Positions 56,576-64,000 of a DNA stretch of 64,000 nucleotides are shown piece by piece (position 1 is the stretch's first letter; each line of letters starts with the position of its first letter). This DNA is from Rhodobacter calidifons (GTDB taxonomy: Bacteria; Pseudomonadota; Alphaproteobacteria; Rhodobacterales; Rhodobacteraceae): positions 1 through 64,000 of the forward strand of contig NZ_JAANHS010000010.1 of the NCBI RefSeq assembly GCF_011174775.1. The letters run 5' to 3'. The notes beneath the pieces were generated by a model. That model worked only from the letters and a program-made list of their open reading frames with translations. It was not told the origin of the DNA and ran no database searches. A program made the position numbers and the translations under genes.

Positions 56576-57262
56576 TCAGTAGCTGCGGATCAGCCCGACA
56601 AGGCGGCCCTGCACCTTGACAAGGTGGTCGGGGAACACCCGCGTCTCGTAGGCGGGGTTGGCGGCTTCCAGCGCGATCATGTTGCCGCGGCGGCGGTAGC
56701 GCTTCAGCGTGGCCTCGTGGTCCTCGACCAGAGCCACGACGATATCGCCGTTCTCGGCCGTGGACTGTTCGCGGATCACCACGATGTCGCCATCGTTGAT
56801 CCCGGCCTCGATCATGGAATCGCCTTTTACTTCAAGGGCATAGTGCTGCCCCTTGCCCGACAGCATCGACCCCGGCACCGCGACGTGATGCGAGACTTCG
56901 GAGATCGCCTCGATCGGCACACCGGCGGCGATGCGGCCCATCACCGGCAGTTCCAGCGCATGAACCGCAGAGATCGGCATCGCGCCGCGCGGCGGATCGA
57001 CCCTGTCGCCCTCGATCACTTTGGGCGAGAAGCCCGGCTTTTCCATCGCCTCGGGCAGCTTCACGATTTCCAGCGCCCGGGCGCGATGGGCGAGGCGGCG
57101 GATGAAGCCGCGTTCCTCCAGCGCCGTGATCAGCCGGTGGATCCCGGACTTCGACCGCAGGTCCAGGGCATCCTTCATCTCGTCGAAGGAGGGCGGCACC
57201 CCGTCACGGTCCATCCGCGTCTTGATGAAGTCGAGAAGTTCCAACTGCTTGCGTGTCAGCAC
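56576..57262 (-). CDS. lexA: LexA repressor
   Basis: A 228-residue SOS repressor. The winged helix at the N terminus reads [37 protein letters not shown]. The autocleavage bond is A113-G114 (IAAGVPIEA), with catalytic S149 (KGDSMIEAG) and K187 (EATLKRY). GTG 57262 with GGAG 8 nt ahead gives the family N terminus; an upstream GTG at 57277 is less likely. A GTTC-N7-GTTC box lies 34 bp upstream, so it should be autoregulated. Confidence 0.96.
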   Translation of the reverse strand: MLTRKQLELLDFIKTRMDRDGVPPSFDEMKDALDLRSKSGIHRLITALEERGFIRRLAHRARALEIVKLPEAMEKPGFSPKVIEGDRVDPPRGAMPISAVHALELPVMGRIAAGVPIEAISEVSHHVAVPGSMLSGKGQHYALEVKGDSMIEAGINDGDIVVIREQSTAENGDIVVALVEDHEATLKRYRRRGNMIALEAANPAYETRVFPDHLVKVQGRLVGLIRSY

Positions 57263-57295
57263 GGGGTCCACTCCCACATCATGCGTTTACACAAT

Positions 57296-57310
57296 GTTCT
57301 GCCCGTGTTC
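57296..57310. promoter_or_regulatory. LexA binding site (alphaproteobacterial SOS box)
   Basis: GTTCTGCCCGTGTTC fits the direct-repeat SOS box GTTC-N7-GTTC established for Rhodobacter and other Alphaproteobacteria. It is centred about 40 bp upstream of the lexA start. It also lies 32 bp upstream of... the moeA stop side, so only lexA is a sensible target. Confidence 0.85.
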
Positions 57311-57341
57311 CCGGTTTGTGTCAAGACTTATCCACATCGCC

Positions 57342-58514
57342 CTAGAGCGGCAGGTAGGGCACCGTGTCTCCGGCGCGACAGGGCGGGGCATCGACCGGCC
57401 GGATCAGAAGCGCATCGGCCTGCCCGAGGATCGACAGGAGGGCCGAGTCCTGCCGGTCGAAGGGCGCGATCCCGGGCAGCCCGTCGTCGGGGGCAAGCCG
57501 CGCCCGCATGTAATGCGCGCGGGGGCCGTTGGCGGGAAGGTCCACGGTCAGCCGGCCCTTGCGGGGCTGCGGCGCGGGCGAGGGGTCGCCCAGCATCGCG
57601 CGCACCATGGGCAGAAGGAACAGATGCCCGCAGACGATGGCCGAGACCGGATTGCCCGGCAGGCCCAGCATCGGGACCCCGTTCAGCCGCCCCGCCATCA
57701 GCGGCTTGCCGGGGCGCAGCGCCAGCTTCCAGAAGCTGTGCTCCAGCCCCGCCACCTTGCCCACAAGGTCATGGTCGCCCACCGACGCCCCGCCGATGGT
57801 GACGATCAGGTCTGCCCCCTCGGCCAGAGACAGCACGGTCAGAAGCTCTGCCTCGTTGTCCCGCGCGATGGGCAGCAGCCGCGCCTCGCCGCCCTCGGCC
57901 TCGACCAGCGCCTTCAGGGCAAAGCCGTTCGAGGCGATGATCTGGTCGGGGCCGGGAGTTTCCCCCGGCATCACCAGCTCGTCCCCCGTCGCAATCAGCG
58001 CGACCACCGGCTTGCGCCGGGCCTGCACGGCGGGGATGTTCATCGCCGCCAGAAGCGCAAGGTCATTCGGGCGCAAGCGGCGGGGAGAAAGGCTGTCGCC
58101 TGCGCGGAAATCCTGGCCCGGGGGGCGGATGTGGGTGGCGCTGTCCAGCCCCTTCCGCAGGATGATCCGGTCGCCCTCGCGGACCACATCCTCCTGGATG
58201 ATGACCCGGCTTGCACCCCGGGGCAGCGGGGCGCCGGTGAAGATGCGGACCGCCTGCCCCGGCCCGACCGTCCCGTCGAAGGCATGGCCCGCACCGGCCT
58301 CGCCGATCACCAGGAACGTGTCGTCGGGCGCCGGATTGCCCGACACCGCATAGCCGTCCATCGCCGAGGCCGCGAAGGGCGGCTGGTCGCGGGTTGCCAC
58401 GGCGGGGACACACATCCAGCGGCCTGCGGCTTCCGCGAGGGGCACGGTCTCGGGCGGCAGAGGTGCCACCAGGGCCAAGCAGCGGGCCAGCGCCTCTTCG
58501 ACCGAAATCATCAT
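57342..58514 (-). CDS. moeA: Molybdopterin molybdenumtransferase MoeA
   Basis: A 390-residue enzyme that inserts molybdate into adenylylated molybdopterin. Blocks: [56 protein letters not shown], and [16 protein letters not shown] near the C-terminal third. It is the last gene of the trpG-trpD-trpC-moaC-moeA run and overlaps moaC by 4 bp. Confidence 0.96.
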   Translation of the reverse strand: MMISVEEALARCLALVAPLPPETVPLAEAAGRWMCVPAVATRDQPPFAASAMDGYAVSGNPAPDDTFLVIGEAGAGHAFDGTVGPGQAVRIFTGAPLPRGASRVIIQEDVVREGDRIILRKGLDSATHIRPPGQDFRAGDSLSPRRLRPNDLALLAAMNIPAVQARRKPVVALIATGDELVMPGETPGPDQIIASNGFALKALVEAEGGEARLLPIARDNEAELLTVLSLAEGADLIVTIGGASVGDHDLVGKVAGLEHSFWKLALRPGKPLMAGRLNGVPMLGLPGNPVSAIVCGHLFLLPMVRAMLGDPSPAPQPRKGRLTVDLPANGPRAHYMRARLAPDDGLPGIAPFDRQDSALLSILGQADALLIRPVDAPPCRAGDTVPYLPL

Positions 58515-58987
58515 TCCGCCTCGTAACGGCCTGATTTTCCGCCGTCTTTCAGGATCAGCCGGATCCCTTCGATCACCATCGACTTCTCGACCGCCTTGAC
58601 CATGTCATAAACCGTCAGGGCCGCGACGCTGACCGCCGTCAGCGCCTCCATCTCCACCCCGGTCTGGCCCGAGGTCTTGACGGTGGCCTCGATCCTGACG
58701 CCGGGCAGGGCGGGGTCGGCGGTCAGCTTCAGCGCGACCCTGGTGATCGGCAGGGGATGGCACAGCGGGATGAGGTCCGCGGTCTTCTTGGCCGCCATGA
58801 TCCCGGCAAGCCGCGCCACCGACAACACGTCGCCCTTCTTCGCCCGGCCTTCGGTAATCAGCGCCAGCGTTTCGGCCGTCATCCGCACCGCGCCTGCGGC
58901 CACCGCGACGCGGTCGGTCACCGGCTTGCCCGAGACATCGACCATATGGGCCTGGCCCCGGTCATCGAAATGGGAAAGTCCGGTCAT
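58511..58987 (-). CDS. moaC: Cyclic pyranopterin monophosphate synthase MoaC
   Basis: A 158-residue enzyme forming cPMP, the first molybdenum-cofactor intermediate. Family blocks: [65 protein letters not shown] 58987 overlaps the trpC stop by 4 bp (ATGA). A linkage of MoCo genes to trp genes is common in Rhodobacteraceae and probably only reflects co-transcription. Confidence 0.96.
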   Translation of the reverse strand: MTGLSHFDDRGQAHMVDVSGKPVTDRVAVAAGAVRMTAETLALITEGRAKKGDVLSVARLAGIMAAKKTADLIPLCHPLPITRVALKLTADPALPGVRIEATVKTSGQTGVEMEALTAVSVAALTVYDMVKAVEKSMVIEGIRLILKDGGKSGRYEAE

Positions 58988-59796
58988 AGCCCGCCCTGTG
59001 CCGTCAATGGTTTCGAAAGGATCTCCCGGGTGGCGGCGGCCACGTCCGCCTGCCGCATCAGACTTTCTCCTATCAGGAAGCAGCGCGCGCCGTATTGCGC
59101 GAGGTCGGCCAGATCGTCGGCCGTGTAAAGCCCGCTTTCGGCGACGATCATCCGATCCTCGGGCACCCGGCGGGCCAGCCGCCGCGTGGTGTCGAGCGTC
59201 ACCTCGAAGGTGTGCAGATTGCGGTTGTTGATGCCGATCAGCGGCGATTTCAGCAGCGCCGCCCGGTCCAGTTCGGCCTGGTCGTGGACCTCGATCAGCA
59301 CATCCATGCCCCAGTCCAGCGCCGCCGCTTCCAGTTCGGCGGCCTGGCCATCTTCCAGCGAGGCCATGATGAGCAGGATGCAATCGGCGTTCAGCGCGCG
59401 GGACTGGACGACCTGCCAGGGGTCATACAGGAAATCCTTGCGCAGGCAGGGCAGGGCGACCGCGTCGTGGGCGGCGACCAGGTATTCGTCGGCGCCCTGA
59501 AAGCTCGGGGCATCGGTCAGGACGGACAGGCAGGTCGCGCCGCCGGCCTCGTAGGCACGGGCCAGGGCGGGAGGGTCGAAATCCGCCCGGATCAGGCCCT
59601 TGGAGGGGCTGGCCTTCTTGATCTCGGCAATCAGGCCATAGCCGGTGTGGGCGGCATCCCGCAGCGCCCGGGCAAAGCCGCGTGGGCTGGCGGCGCCGCG
59701 GGCGGCGGCTTCCAGCGCGGACAGGGGGGTGGCGGCCTTGGCCCTGGCCACTTCCTCCAGCTTGTAGGCCTTGATGCGGTCGAGGATGGTGGACAT
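58984..59796 (-). CDS. trpC: Indole-3-glycerol phosphate synthase
   Basis: A 270-residue TIM-barrel enzyme of tryptophan synthesis, converting CdRP to indole-3-glycerol phosphate. Blocks: [67 protein letters not shown] and VAESGLYT. It is not fused to TrpF, unlike the E. coli protein. It lies 10 bp after trpD. Confidence 0.97.
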   Translation of the reverse strand: MSTILDRIKAYKLEEVARAKAATPLSALEAAARGAASPRGFARALRDAAHTGYGLIAEIKKASPSKGLIRADFDPPALARAYEAGGATCLSVLTDAPSFQGADEYLVAAHDAVALPCLRKDFLYDPWQVVQSRALNADCILLIMASLEDGQAAELEAAALDWGMDVLIEVHDQAELDRAALLKSPLIGINNRNLHTFEVTLDTTRRLARRVPEDRMIVAESGLYTADDLADLAQYGARCFLIGESLMRQADVAAATREILSKPLTAQGGL

Positions 59797-59806
59797 GGGC
59801 GGCCTC

Positions 59807-60820
59807 TCAGGCGTTCGTCAGGCGGCAAAGCGCGTCGAGCTTGGCCTTCGCGGCCCCGGAATCGATGGACTCCCGTGCCAACGCGACGCCTTCGGTCAGG
59901 GTTCCCGCGCGGTCGGCCACCACCAGCGCGGCGGCGGCGTTGAGGAGAACCGCATCCCGGTAGGCGCCGGGCGCGCCGTCGAGAAGGGCGCGGAAGGCCT
60001 GGGCGTTTTCCGCAGGCGTGCCGCCAAGGATCGCCTCGAACGGATGGGCGGGCAGCCCGGCGTCCTCGGGGTGGACGGTGAAATCGCGCACCGCGCCGTT
60101 TTCGACGGCAGAGACGCTGGTCGCCCCGCAGATGGTGATCTCGTCGGTGCCGTCCGAGCCGTGGACGAGCCAGGCCTTCTCCGACCCGAGCGCGAGCAGC
60201 GTCTCGGCCATCGGGCGGATCAGGGCGTCGGAGAAGGCGCCGGTCAGCTGGCGCTTCACCCCGGCGGGGTTGGTGAGGGGGCCGAGGATGTTGAAGATCG
60301 TGCGGGTGCCAAGTTCTGCCCGGACCGGCATGACATGGCGGATCGCGGGGTGGTGCATCGGCGCCATCATGAAGCCGATCCCGGCCTCGGCGAGGCATTT
60401 CTCGACCACCTCGGGGCCGACCATCACGTTCAGGCCCAGTTCGGTCAGCGCATCCGCCGCGCCCGACTTGGAAGAGAGATTGCGGTTGCCGTGCTTGGCG
60501 ACCGTCACGCCCGCGCCTGCGACGACGAAGGCGGTGGCGGTGGAGATGTTCAGCGTGCCCTTGCCGTCGCCGCCGGTGCCGACGATGTCCATGGCACCCG
60601 GCGGGGCCTTCACGGCGTTGCATTTCGACCGCATCACGCTGGCGGCGGCGGCGTATTCGTCCACCGTCTCGCCCCGGGTCCGCAGCGCCATCAGGAAGCC
60701 GCCCATCTGCGCGGGGGTGCCCTCACCCTCGAAGAGCGCGTTGAAGGCGGCCTCGGCTTCGGGCCGCGTCAGGGGGCGGGTGGCGGCGATGCCGATCAGC
60801 GGCTTGAGGGTGTCGGTCAT
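59807..60820 (-). CDS. trpD: Anthranilate phosphoribosyltransferase
   Basis: A 337-residue enzyme transferring phosphoribose from PRPP to anthranilate. The PRPP motif is [17 protein letters not shown]. Other landmarks are [23 protein letters not shown] (read in parts), [25 protein letters not shown] and [12 protein letters not shown] 60820 overlaps the trpG stop by 4 bp. A longer frame upstream to 61519 covers trpG out of phase and is not used. Confidence 0.97.
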   Translation of the reverse strand: MTDTLKPLIGIAATRPLTRPEAEAAFNALFEGEGTPAQMGGFLMALRTRGETVDEYAAAASVMRSKCNAVKAPPGAMDIVGTGGDGKGTLNISTATAFVVAGAGVTVAKHGNRNLSSKSGAADALTELGLNVMVGPEVVEKCLAEAGIGFMMAPMHHPAIRHVMPVRAELGTRTIFNILGPLTNPAGVKRQLTGAFSDALIRPMAETLLALGSEKAWLVHGSDGTDEITICGATSVSAVENGAVRDFTVHPEDAGLPAHPFEAILGGTPAENAQAFRALLDGAPGAYRDAVLLNAAAALVVADRAGTLTEGVALARESIDSGAAKAKLDALCRLTNA

Positions 60821-61404
60821 GCCGGGACCCTGGCTTTGGCCGCGTCGAGAAAGTTCCGCAGCAGCTGGTGGCCGTGTTCGGAGGCGATGCTTTCGGGGTG
60901 GAACTGGACGCCCTCGATCAGGTGCTGGCGGTGGCGCAGGCCCATGATCGTGCCGTCCTCCAGCCAGGCGGTGATTTCGAGGTCCGCCGGAAGCGTGGCG
61001 CGGTCGACGACAAGGCTGTGGTAGCGGGTGGCCTGGAAGGGCGAGGGCAGGCCGCGGAACACGCCTTCGCCGGAATGGTGGATGGTGCCCATCTTGCCGT
61101 GGACGATCTCGTGGCAGCGGACGACCTTGCCGCCGAAGGCCTCGCCGATCGTCTGGTGGCCGAGGCAGACGCCGAGGAGGGGGATGCCCGCCGTTGCGGC
61201 GGCTTTCGTGAGCGGCAGGCAGATCCCGGCGGCGGCGGGGTCGCAGGGGCCGGGGGAGAGAACGATGACCTCCGGCGCCATGGCGATCACGTCCTGGACT
61301 TGGAGGGCGTCGTTCCGTTTCACGACCACTTCGGCCCCCAGTTCGCCCAGGTAGTGGACGAGGTTCCAGGTGAAGCTGTCGTAGTTGTCGATCAGGAGGA
61401 GCAT
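60817..61404 (-). CDS. trpG: Anthranilate synthase component II (glutamine amidotransferase)
   Basis: A 195-residue class I amidotransferase that supplies ammonia to TrpE. Catalytic Cys in [17 protein letters not shown], with His and Glu in [14 protein letters not shown] terminus [19 protein letters not shown]. It is the first gene of the trpGDC-moaC-moeA run. trpE is not in the window but may lie farther upstream on this strand. I saw no leader peptide with Trp codons or attenuator upstream. Confidence 0.97.
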   Translation of the reverse strand: MLLLIDNYDSFTWNLVHYLGELGAEVVVKRNDALQVQDVIAMAPEVIVLSPGPCDPAAAGICLPLTKAAATAGIPLLGVCLGHQTIGEAFGGKVVRCHEIVHGKMGTIHHSGEGVFRGLPSPFQATRYHSLVVDRATLPADLEITAWLEDGTIMGLRHRQHLIEGVQFHPESIASEHGHQLLRNFLDAAKARVPA

Positions 61405-61563
61405 AGGTCGGGTCCCGCAGGGCTACGGGCTGGTTATCGCCGATGCGGGGGGCCGTGTAAACCGGGCTTGGGGAGGGGTGCGCCGCGCGTGGCGCGGTTT
61501 TCGAGGCTTTGGAAATCAAGGGGTTGGGTGTGGGCGTTTACTTTGGCTTTACCTTTGGACTCG

Positions 61564-61638
61564 GCTCATCGCGTCCTTCGGTCGCTCTTCTCTGGGGCGC
61601 GTCTGCTCATCGCTCCCGTCGGTCGCTCTTCTCTGGGG
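61564..61638. repeat. Tandem direct repeat upstream of trpG
   Basis: Two 34-bp units with a 41-bp period (61564-61597 and 61605-61638). Each starts GCTCATCGC and ends with the identical 20-mer TCGGTCGCTCTTCTCTGGGG; only five bases between these parts differ. It lies in a 267-bp gap without a gene. Confidence 0.8.
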
Positions 61639-61671
61639 GTCCGGCGAATGACCGGAGAAAGGAAGGAGGCG

Positions 61672-62037
61672 TCAGTCGTGGCGCACCGCGTCGTCGTCGC
61701 CGAGGTAGTGGCCGGTTTCGACCGCGATCAGGGTGACGGGCAGGCGGCCGGGGTTCTCGATCCGGTGCGGCTGGCCGAGGGGGATCAGGACCGCCTCGCC
61801 CTCGCCCACAAGACGGGACCGGATGCCCGTGGTCACTTCGGCGGTGCCTTCGACCACGACCCAGTGTTCCGAGCGGTGGAGATGCGATTGCAGCGCGGTC
61901 GCCTGACCGGGCTGCAAGGTCAGCGCGCGGACGCGGAAGCGGCGGCCTTCGGCGAGGACGGGGCCCTTGGGGAGCGGATCAGCGGGCGCAAAGGCCACCC
62001 GAGCCTCGGCAAAAACTGCGTGATCGGTTCCGTCCAT
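61672..62037 (-). CDS. Stand-alone cupin resembling the C-terminal domain of mannose-6-phosphate isomerase type II
   Basis: A 121-residue single cupin. LTLQPGQATALQSHLHRSEHWVVVEGTA and IPLGQPHRIENPGRLPVTLIAVETG (read in parts) match the PMI domain usually fused to mannose-1-phosphate guanylyltransferase (ManC/AlgA). Metal ligands are the His residues in QSHLHRSEHW and PHRIEN. The nucleotidyltransferase part is absent here. It could be a free-standing phosphomannose isomerase or a sugar-binding cupin; no other sugar genes flank it. Confidence 0.8.
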   Translation of the reverse strand: MDGTDHAVFAEARVAFAPADPLPKGPVLAEGRRFRVRALTLQPGQATALQSHLHRSEHWVVVEGTAEVTTGIRSRLVGEGEAVLIPLGQPHRIENPGRLPVTLIAVETGHYLGDDDAVRHD

Positions 62038-62154
62038 CGTGCTGCCCCCGTCTGATGCCCCCCGAGACTCCTCGGGAAATGGTTAGCGGGGGGTTAACGA
62101 CGCGCGGCCATTTCGGGGCATTTCGGGGGTTTTGCGCGGGCGGCCCGGCCGAGG

Positions 62155-62192
62155 CCCCCCCCCCCCATCCCCTCCCCACAGAGGGGGAGGGG
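62155..62192. repeat. Poly-C tract and G/C hairpin
   Basis: Twelve consecutive C residues (62155-62166) are followed by CCCCTCCCC (62169-62177) pairing with GGGGAGGGG (62184-62192) around a 6-nt loop. It lies in the 269-bp gap after tdh and may serve as its transcription stop, although no T-run follows. Confidence 0.5.
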
Positions 62193-62252
62193 AGGCGCTT
62201 GTGGTGCTGGCGGTCTTCCGTGCGCAGCCGGGGTGCGTGGGGAGGCGTCGCT

Positions 62253-62275
62253 GCCTCCGGCGGGGATATTTGGGG
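62253..62275 (+). repeat. Second copy of the GCCTCCGGCGGG element
   Basis: GCCTCCGGCGGGGATATTTG repeats the element seen at 24976-24998 with three or four differences. It ends 32 bp from the tdh stop, on the opposite sense to tdh transcription. Confidence 0.45.
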
Positions 62276-62306
62276 ACAGATGAAAGGGCTTGGCTGGCGC
62301 GGGAGG

Positions 62307-63380
62307 TCAGGTCCAGTCGAGCACGACCTTGCCGGACAGGCCGGAGCGCATGGCGGCAAAGCCTTGTTCGAACTCGGCCACCTTGAAGCGGTGAGTGATG
62401 ACGCGGCGGATGTCGAGGCCGTTTTCCAGCATGGCGATCATCTTGTACCAGGTCTCGAAGATCTCGCGCCCGTAGACGCCCTTGATGGTGATGGCCTTGA
62501 AGACGATGCGGGACCAGTCCACGGGGGATTTGCCGGGCGGGATGCCCAGCATGGCGATGCGGCCGCCCATCACCATGTGTTCGACCATCTGGTCGAGGGC
62601 GGCCTGGCTGCCCGACATCTCCATCCCCACGTCGAAGCCCTGCGTCATGTGGAGGCCCGCATAGACCGATTTCAGCTCGGTGGTGGCGACGTTCACCGGG
62701 ACCACGTCGGCAACCCGGGCCGCGAGGTCGAGCCGCGCCTGGTTGATGTCGGTGATGACGACATGGCGAGCGCCGACATGGCGGGCGACGGCGGCGGCCA
62801 TGATGCCGATGGGGCCTGCGCCGGTGATGAGCACGTCCTCGCCGATCAGGTCGAACGACAGGGCGGTGTGGACGGCGTTGCCGAGGGGGTCGAGAATCGC
62901 CCCGATCTCGTCGTCGATGGCGTCGGGCAGGGGGACGACGTTGAAGGCGGGGAGCCGCAGGTATTGGGCGAAGGCGCCGGGCTCGTTCACGCCGATGCCG
63001 CGGGTTTCGGGGTCGAGGTGGAAGCGGCCCGACCGGCTTTGGCGCGAGGTCTTGCCGATCAGGTGGCCTTCGCCCGAGCAGCGTTGGCCGATCTCCAGCC
63101 CTTCGACGTTGCGGCCCTTGTCGACGATGATGCCTGCGAATTCGTGGCCGGTGACAAGGGGCACGGGAACGGTCTTCTGCGCCCAGTCGTCCCAGTTCCA
63201 GATGTGGATGTCGGTTCCGCAGATGCCGGTCTTGTGGATCCTGATGAGCACATCGTCGGGGCCGATCTCGGGGATCGGACGGGTTTCCATCCAGAGGCCG
63301 GGCTCGGGTTTGGATTTGGCGAGGACGGTCATTTCGTTTGCGCGCTGTCCGCGCGCGGGCATTTCGTTGGGGCGGGTCAT
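62307..63380 (-). CDS. tdh: L-threonine 3-dehydrogenase lacking the structural zinc cysteines
   Basis: A 357-residue, zinc-type alcohol-dehydrogenase-family enzyme oxidising threonine to 2-amino-3-ketobutyrate. The catalytic zinc site is intact (C54 in [11 protein letters not shown]79-E80 in TGHEFAG), and the NAD site is [21 protein letters not shown]. The lobe that in E. coli binds a structural zinc with four cysteines reads [21 protein letters not shown]; the four Cys positions are G109, S112, S115 and D123. The rest follows E. coli Tdh closely ([25 protein letters not shown]). It overlaps kbl by 4 bp. Confidence 0.93.
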   Translation of the reverse strand: MTRPNEMPARGQRANEMTVLAKSKPEPGLWMETRPIPEIGPDDVLIRIHKTGICGTDIHIWNWDDWAQKTVPVPLVTGHEFAGIIVDKGRNVEGLEIGQRCSGEGHLIGKTSRQSRSGRFHLDPETRGIGVNEPGAFAQYLRLPAFNVVPLPDAIDDEIGAILDPLGNAVHTALSFDLIGEDVLITGAGPIGIMAAAVARHVGARHVVITDINQARLDLAARVADVVPVNVATTELKSVYAGLHMTQGFDVGMEMSGSQAALDQMVEHMVMGGRIAMLGIPPGKSPVDWSRIVFKAITIKGVYGREIFETWYKMIAMLENGLDIRRVITHRFKVAEFEQGFAAMRSGLSGKVVLDWT

Positions 63381-64000
63381 TGCAGGACTCCGGTGGCTTT
63401 GCCGGCGGCGGTGAAGGCGTCCAGCGCGAAGTCGAGGTCGGCGCGGGTGAGGGCGGCGTTCATCTGGGTGCGGATGCGGGCCTGGCCCCTGGGGACGACG
63501 GGGAAGAAGAAGGGGGCGACATGGACGCCGCGGGTGGCAAGGTCGGCGGCCATGGCCTGCGCGAGTTTCGCGTCGCCGAGCATCACCGGGATGATCGGGT
63601 GGTCGCCGGGCAGGAGGGTGAAGCCTGCCTTGGTGAGGCCCGCGCGCCAGTATCGGGCGTTCTCGGCGAGGCGGGCGCGGAGGTCGTCGGCCCCTTCCAC
63701 GATGTCGAGGGCGGCAAGGGCGGCGCCGACGACGGCGGGGGGGAGGGCGTTTGAGAACAGGTAGGGTCGCGCACGCTGGCGCAGAAGGTCGATCACGGGC
63801 TGGGGGCCGGCGATGTAGCCGCCGAGCGCGCCGCCGAGGGCCTTGCCGAGGGTGCCGGTGAGGATGTCGACTCTTACTCCGGCGCGGGCGGGGGTGCCTG
63901 CGCCATTGGGTCCGGTGAAGCCGGTGGCGTGGCAGTCGTCGACCATCACCAGCGCGCCGTATCGGTCGGCGAGGGCGCGGATTTCGGGGAGGTTGGCGTA
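63377..64000 (-). CDS. kbl: 2-amino-3-ketobutyrate CoA ligase (partial, N terminus outside window)
   Basis: The C-terminal 208 codons of a PLP-dependent alpha-oxoamine synthase, which splits 2-amino-3-ketobutyrate with CoA into glycine and acetyl-CoA. The PLP lysine is in [19 protein letters not shown], and the preceding strand is [13 protein letters not shown]. Other blocks are [14 protein letters not shown] and [11 protein letters not shown]. The frame stays open to the window edge. The kbl-tdh pair with a 4-bp overlap is the standard threonine-degradation operon. Confidence 0.95.
   Translation of the reverse strand, partial: YANLPEIRALADRYGALVMVDDCHATGFTGPNGAGTPARAGVRVDILTGTLGKALGGALGGYIAGPQPVIDLLRQRARPYLFSNALPPAVVGAALAALDIVEGADDLRARLAENARYWRAGLTKAGFTLLPGDHPIIPVMLGDAKLAQAMAADLATRGVHVAPFFFPVVPRGQARIRTQMNAALTRADLDFALDAFTAAGKATGVLQ

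Overview
The window is dense, very G+C-rich bacterial DNA with strong G/C third-position codon use. The gene content and order point to an alphaproteobacterium of the Rhodobacteraceae (Rhodobacter/Paracoccus-like). Evidence: the block gltA-gltX-comEC-lexA-moeA-moaC-trpC-trpD-trpG, ccmABCD-ccmG next to acnA, a GTTC-N7-GTTC SOS box in front of lexA, a Fur protein without cysteine pairs, and a DMSP lyase of the DddP type. There is no rRNA, CRISPR array, prophage or insertion sequence. It reads as chromosome with scattered accessory genes. No replicon end or origin is visible.

Layout. 0-8.6 kb: a Fur regulator, a flavin oxidoreductase divergent from its probable TetR regulator, and an RND efflux operon (TetR, adaptor, pump) with a clear palindromic operator. 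8.7-13.3 kb: tgt, lon, an HU-like protein and two tRNA-Val genes. 13.4-17.8 kb: a MacA/MacB-type export operon, then a membrane-anchored Ser/Thr kinase. 18.2-24.3 kb: an accessory stretch with a vanadium-haloperoxidase/CRTAC1 pair, an amine oxidase-like flavoprotein and a dimethylformamidase-like protein. 24.3-31.1 kb: cytochrome c maturation genes, acnA and a DUF1223 protein. 31.1-37 kb: an acyltransferase, an EamA transporter, an outer-membrane barrel, a FliG-like protein, a pair of small secreted proteins sharing a Cys motif, and purB. 37.4-43 kb: an exo/endonuclease-phosphatase family protein, dddP, a three-gene heme N-demethylase/flavodoxin/esterase operon and a hypothetical membrane protein. 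43.1-46.8 kb: glnB-glnA and nnrDE. 46.8-50.8 kb: Lrp regulator, ornithine decarboxylase, DUF2235 hydrolase and N-carbamoylputrescine amidase, i.e. two routes to putrescine. 50.8-57.3 kb: alternative oxidase, gltA, gltX, comEC, lexA. 57.3-61.4 kb: trpGDC-moaC-moeA operon. 61.7-64 kb: a PMI-type cupin, tdh and the C-terminal part of kbl.

The observations I rate highest are: an L-threonine dehydrogenase in which all four structural-zinc cysteines are replaced; a palindromic, in-frame Gly/Pro-rich insert in nnrDE; a coupled vanadium haloperoxidase/CRTAC1 operon; a TPR protein and a 54-residue secreted peptide that share a C-x12-C motif; a DddP whose metal ligands match the characterised enzyme with a constant offset of one; a bacterial alternative oxidase; and blocks of foreign-looking codon use inside gltX and nnrDE. 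I did not find one large, clearly undescribed multi-gene system. All family calls are from reading the translations; none was checked against a database.
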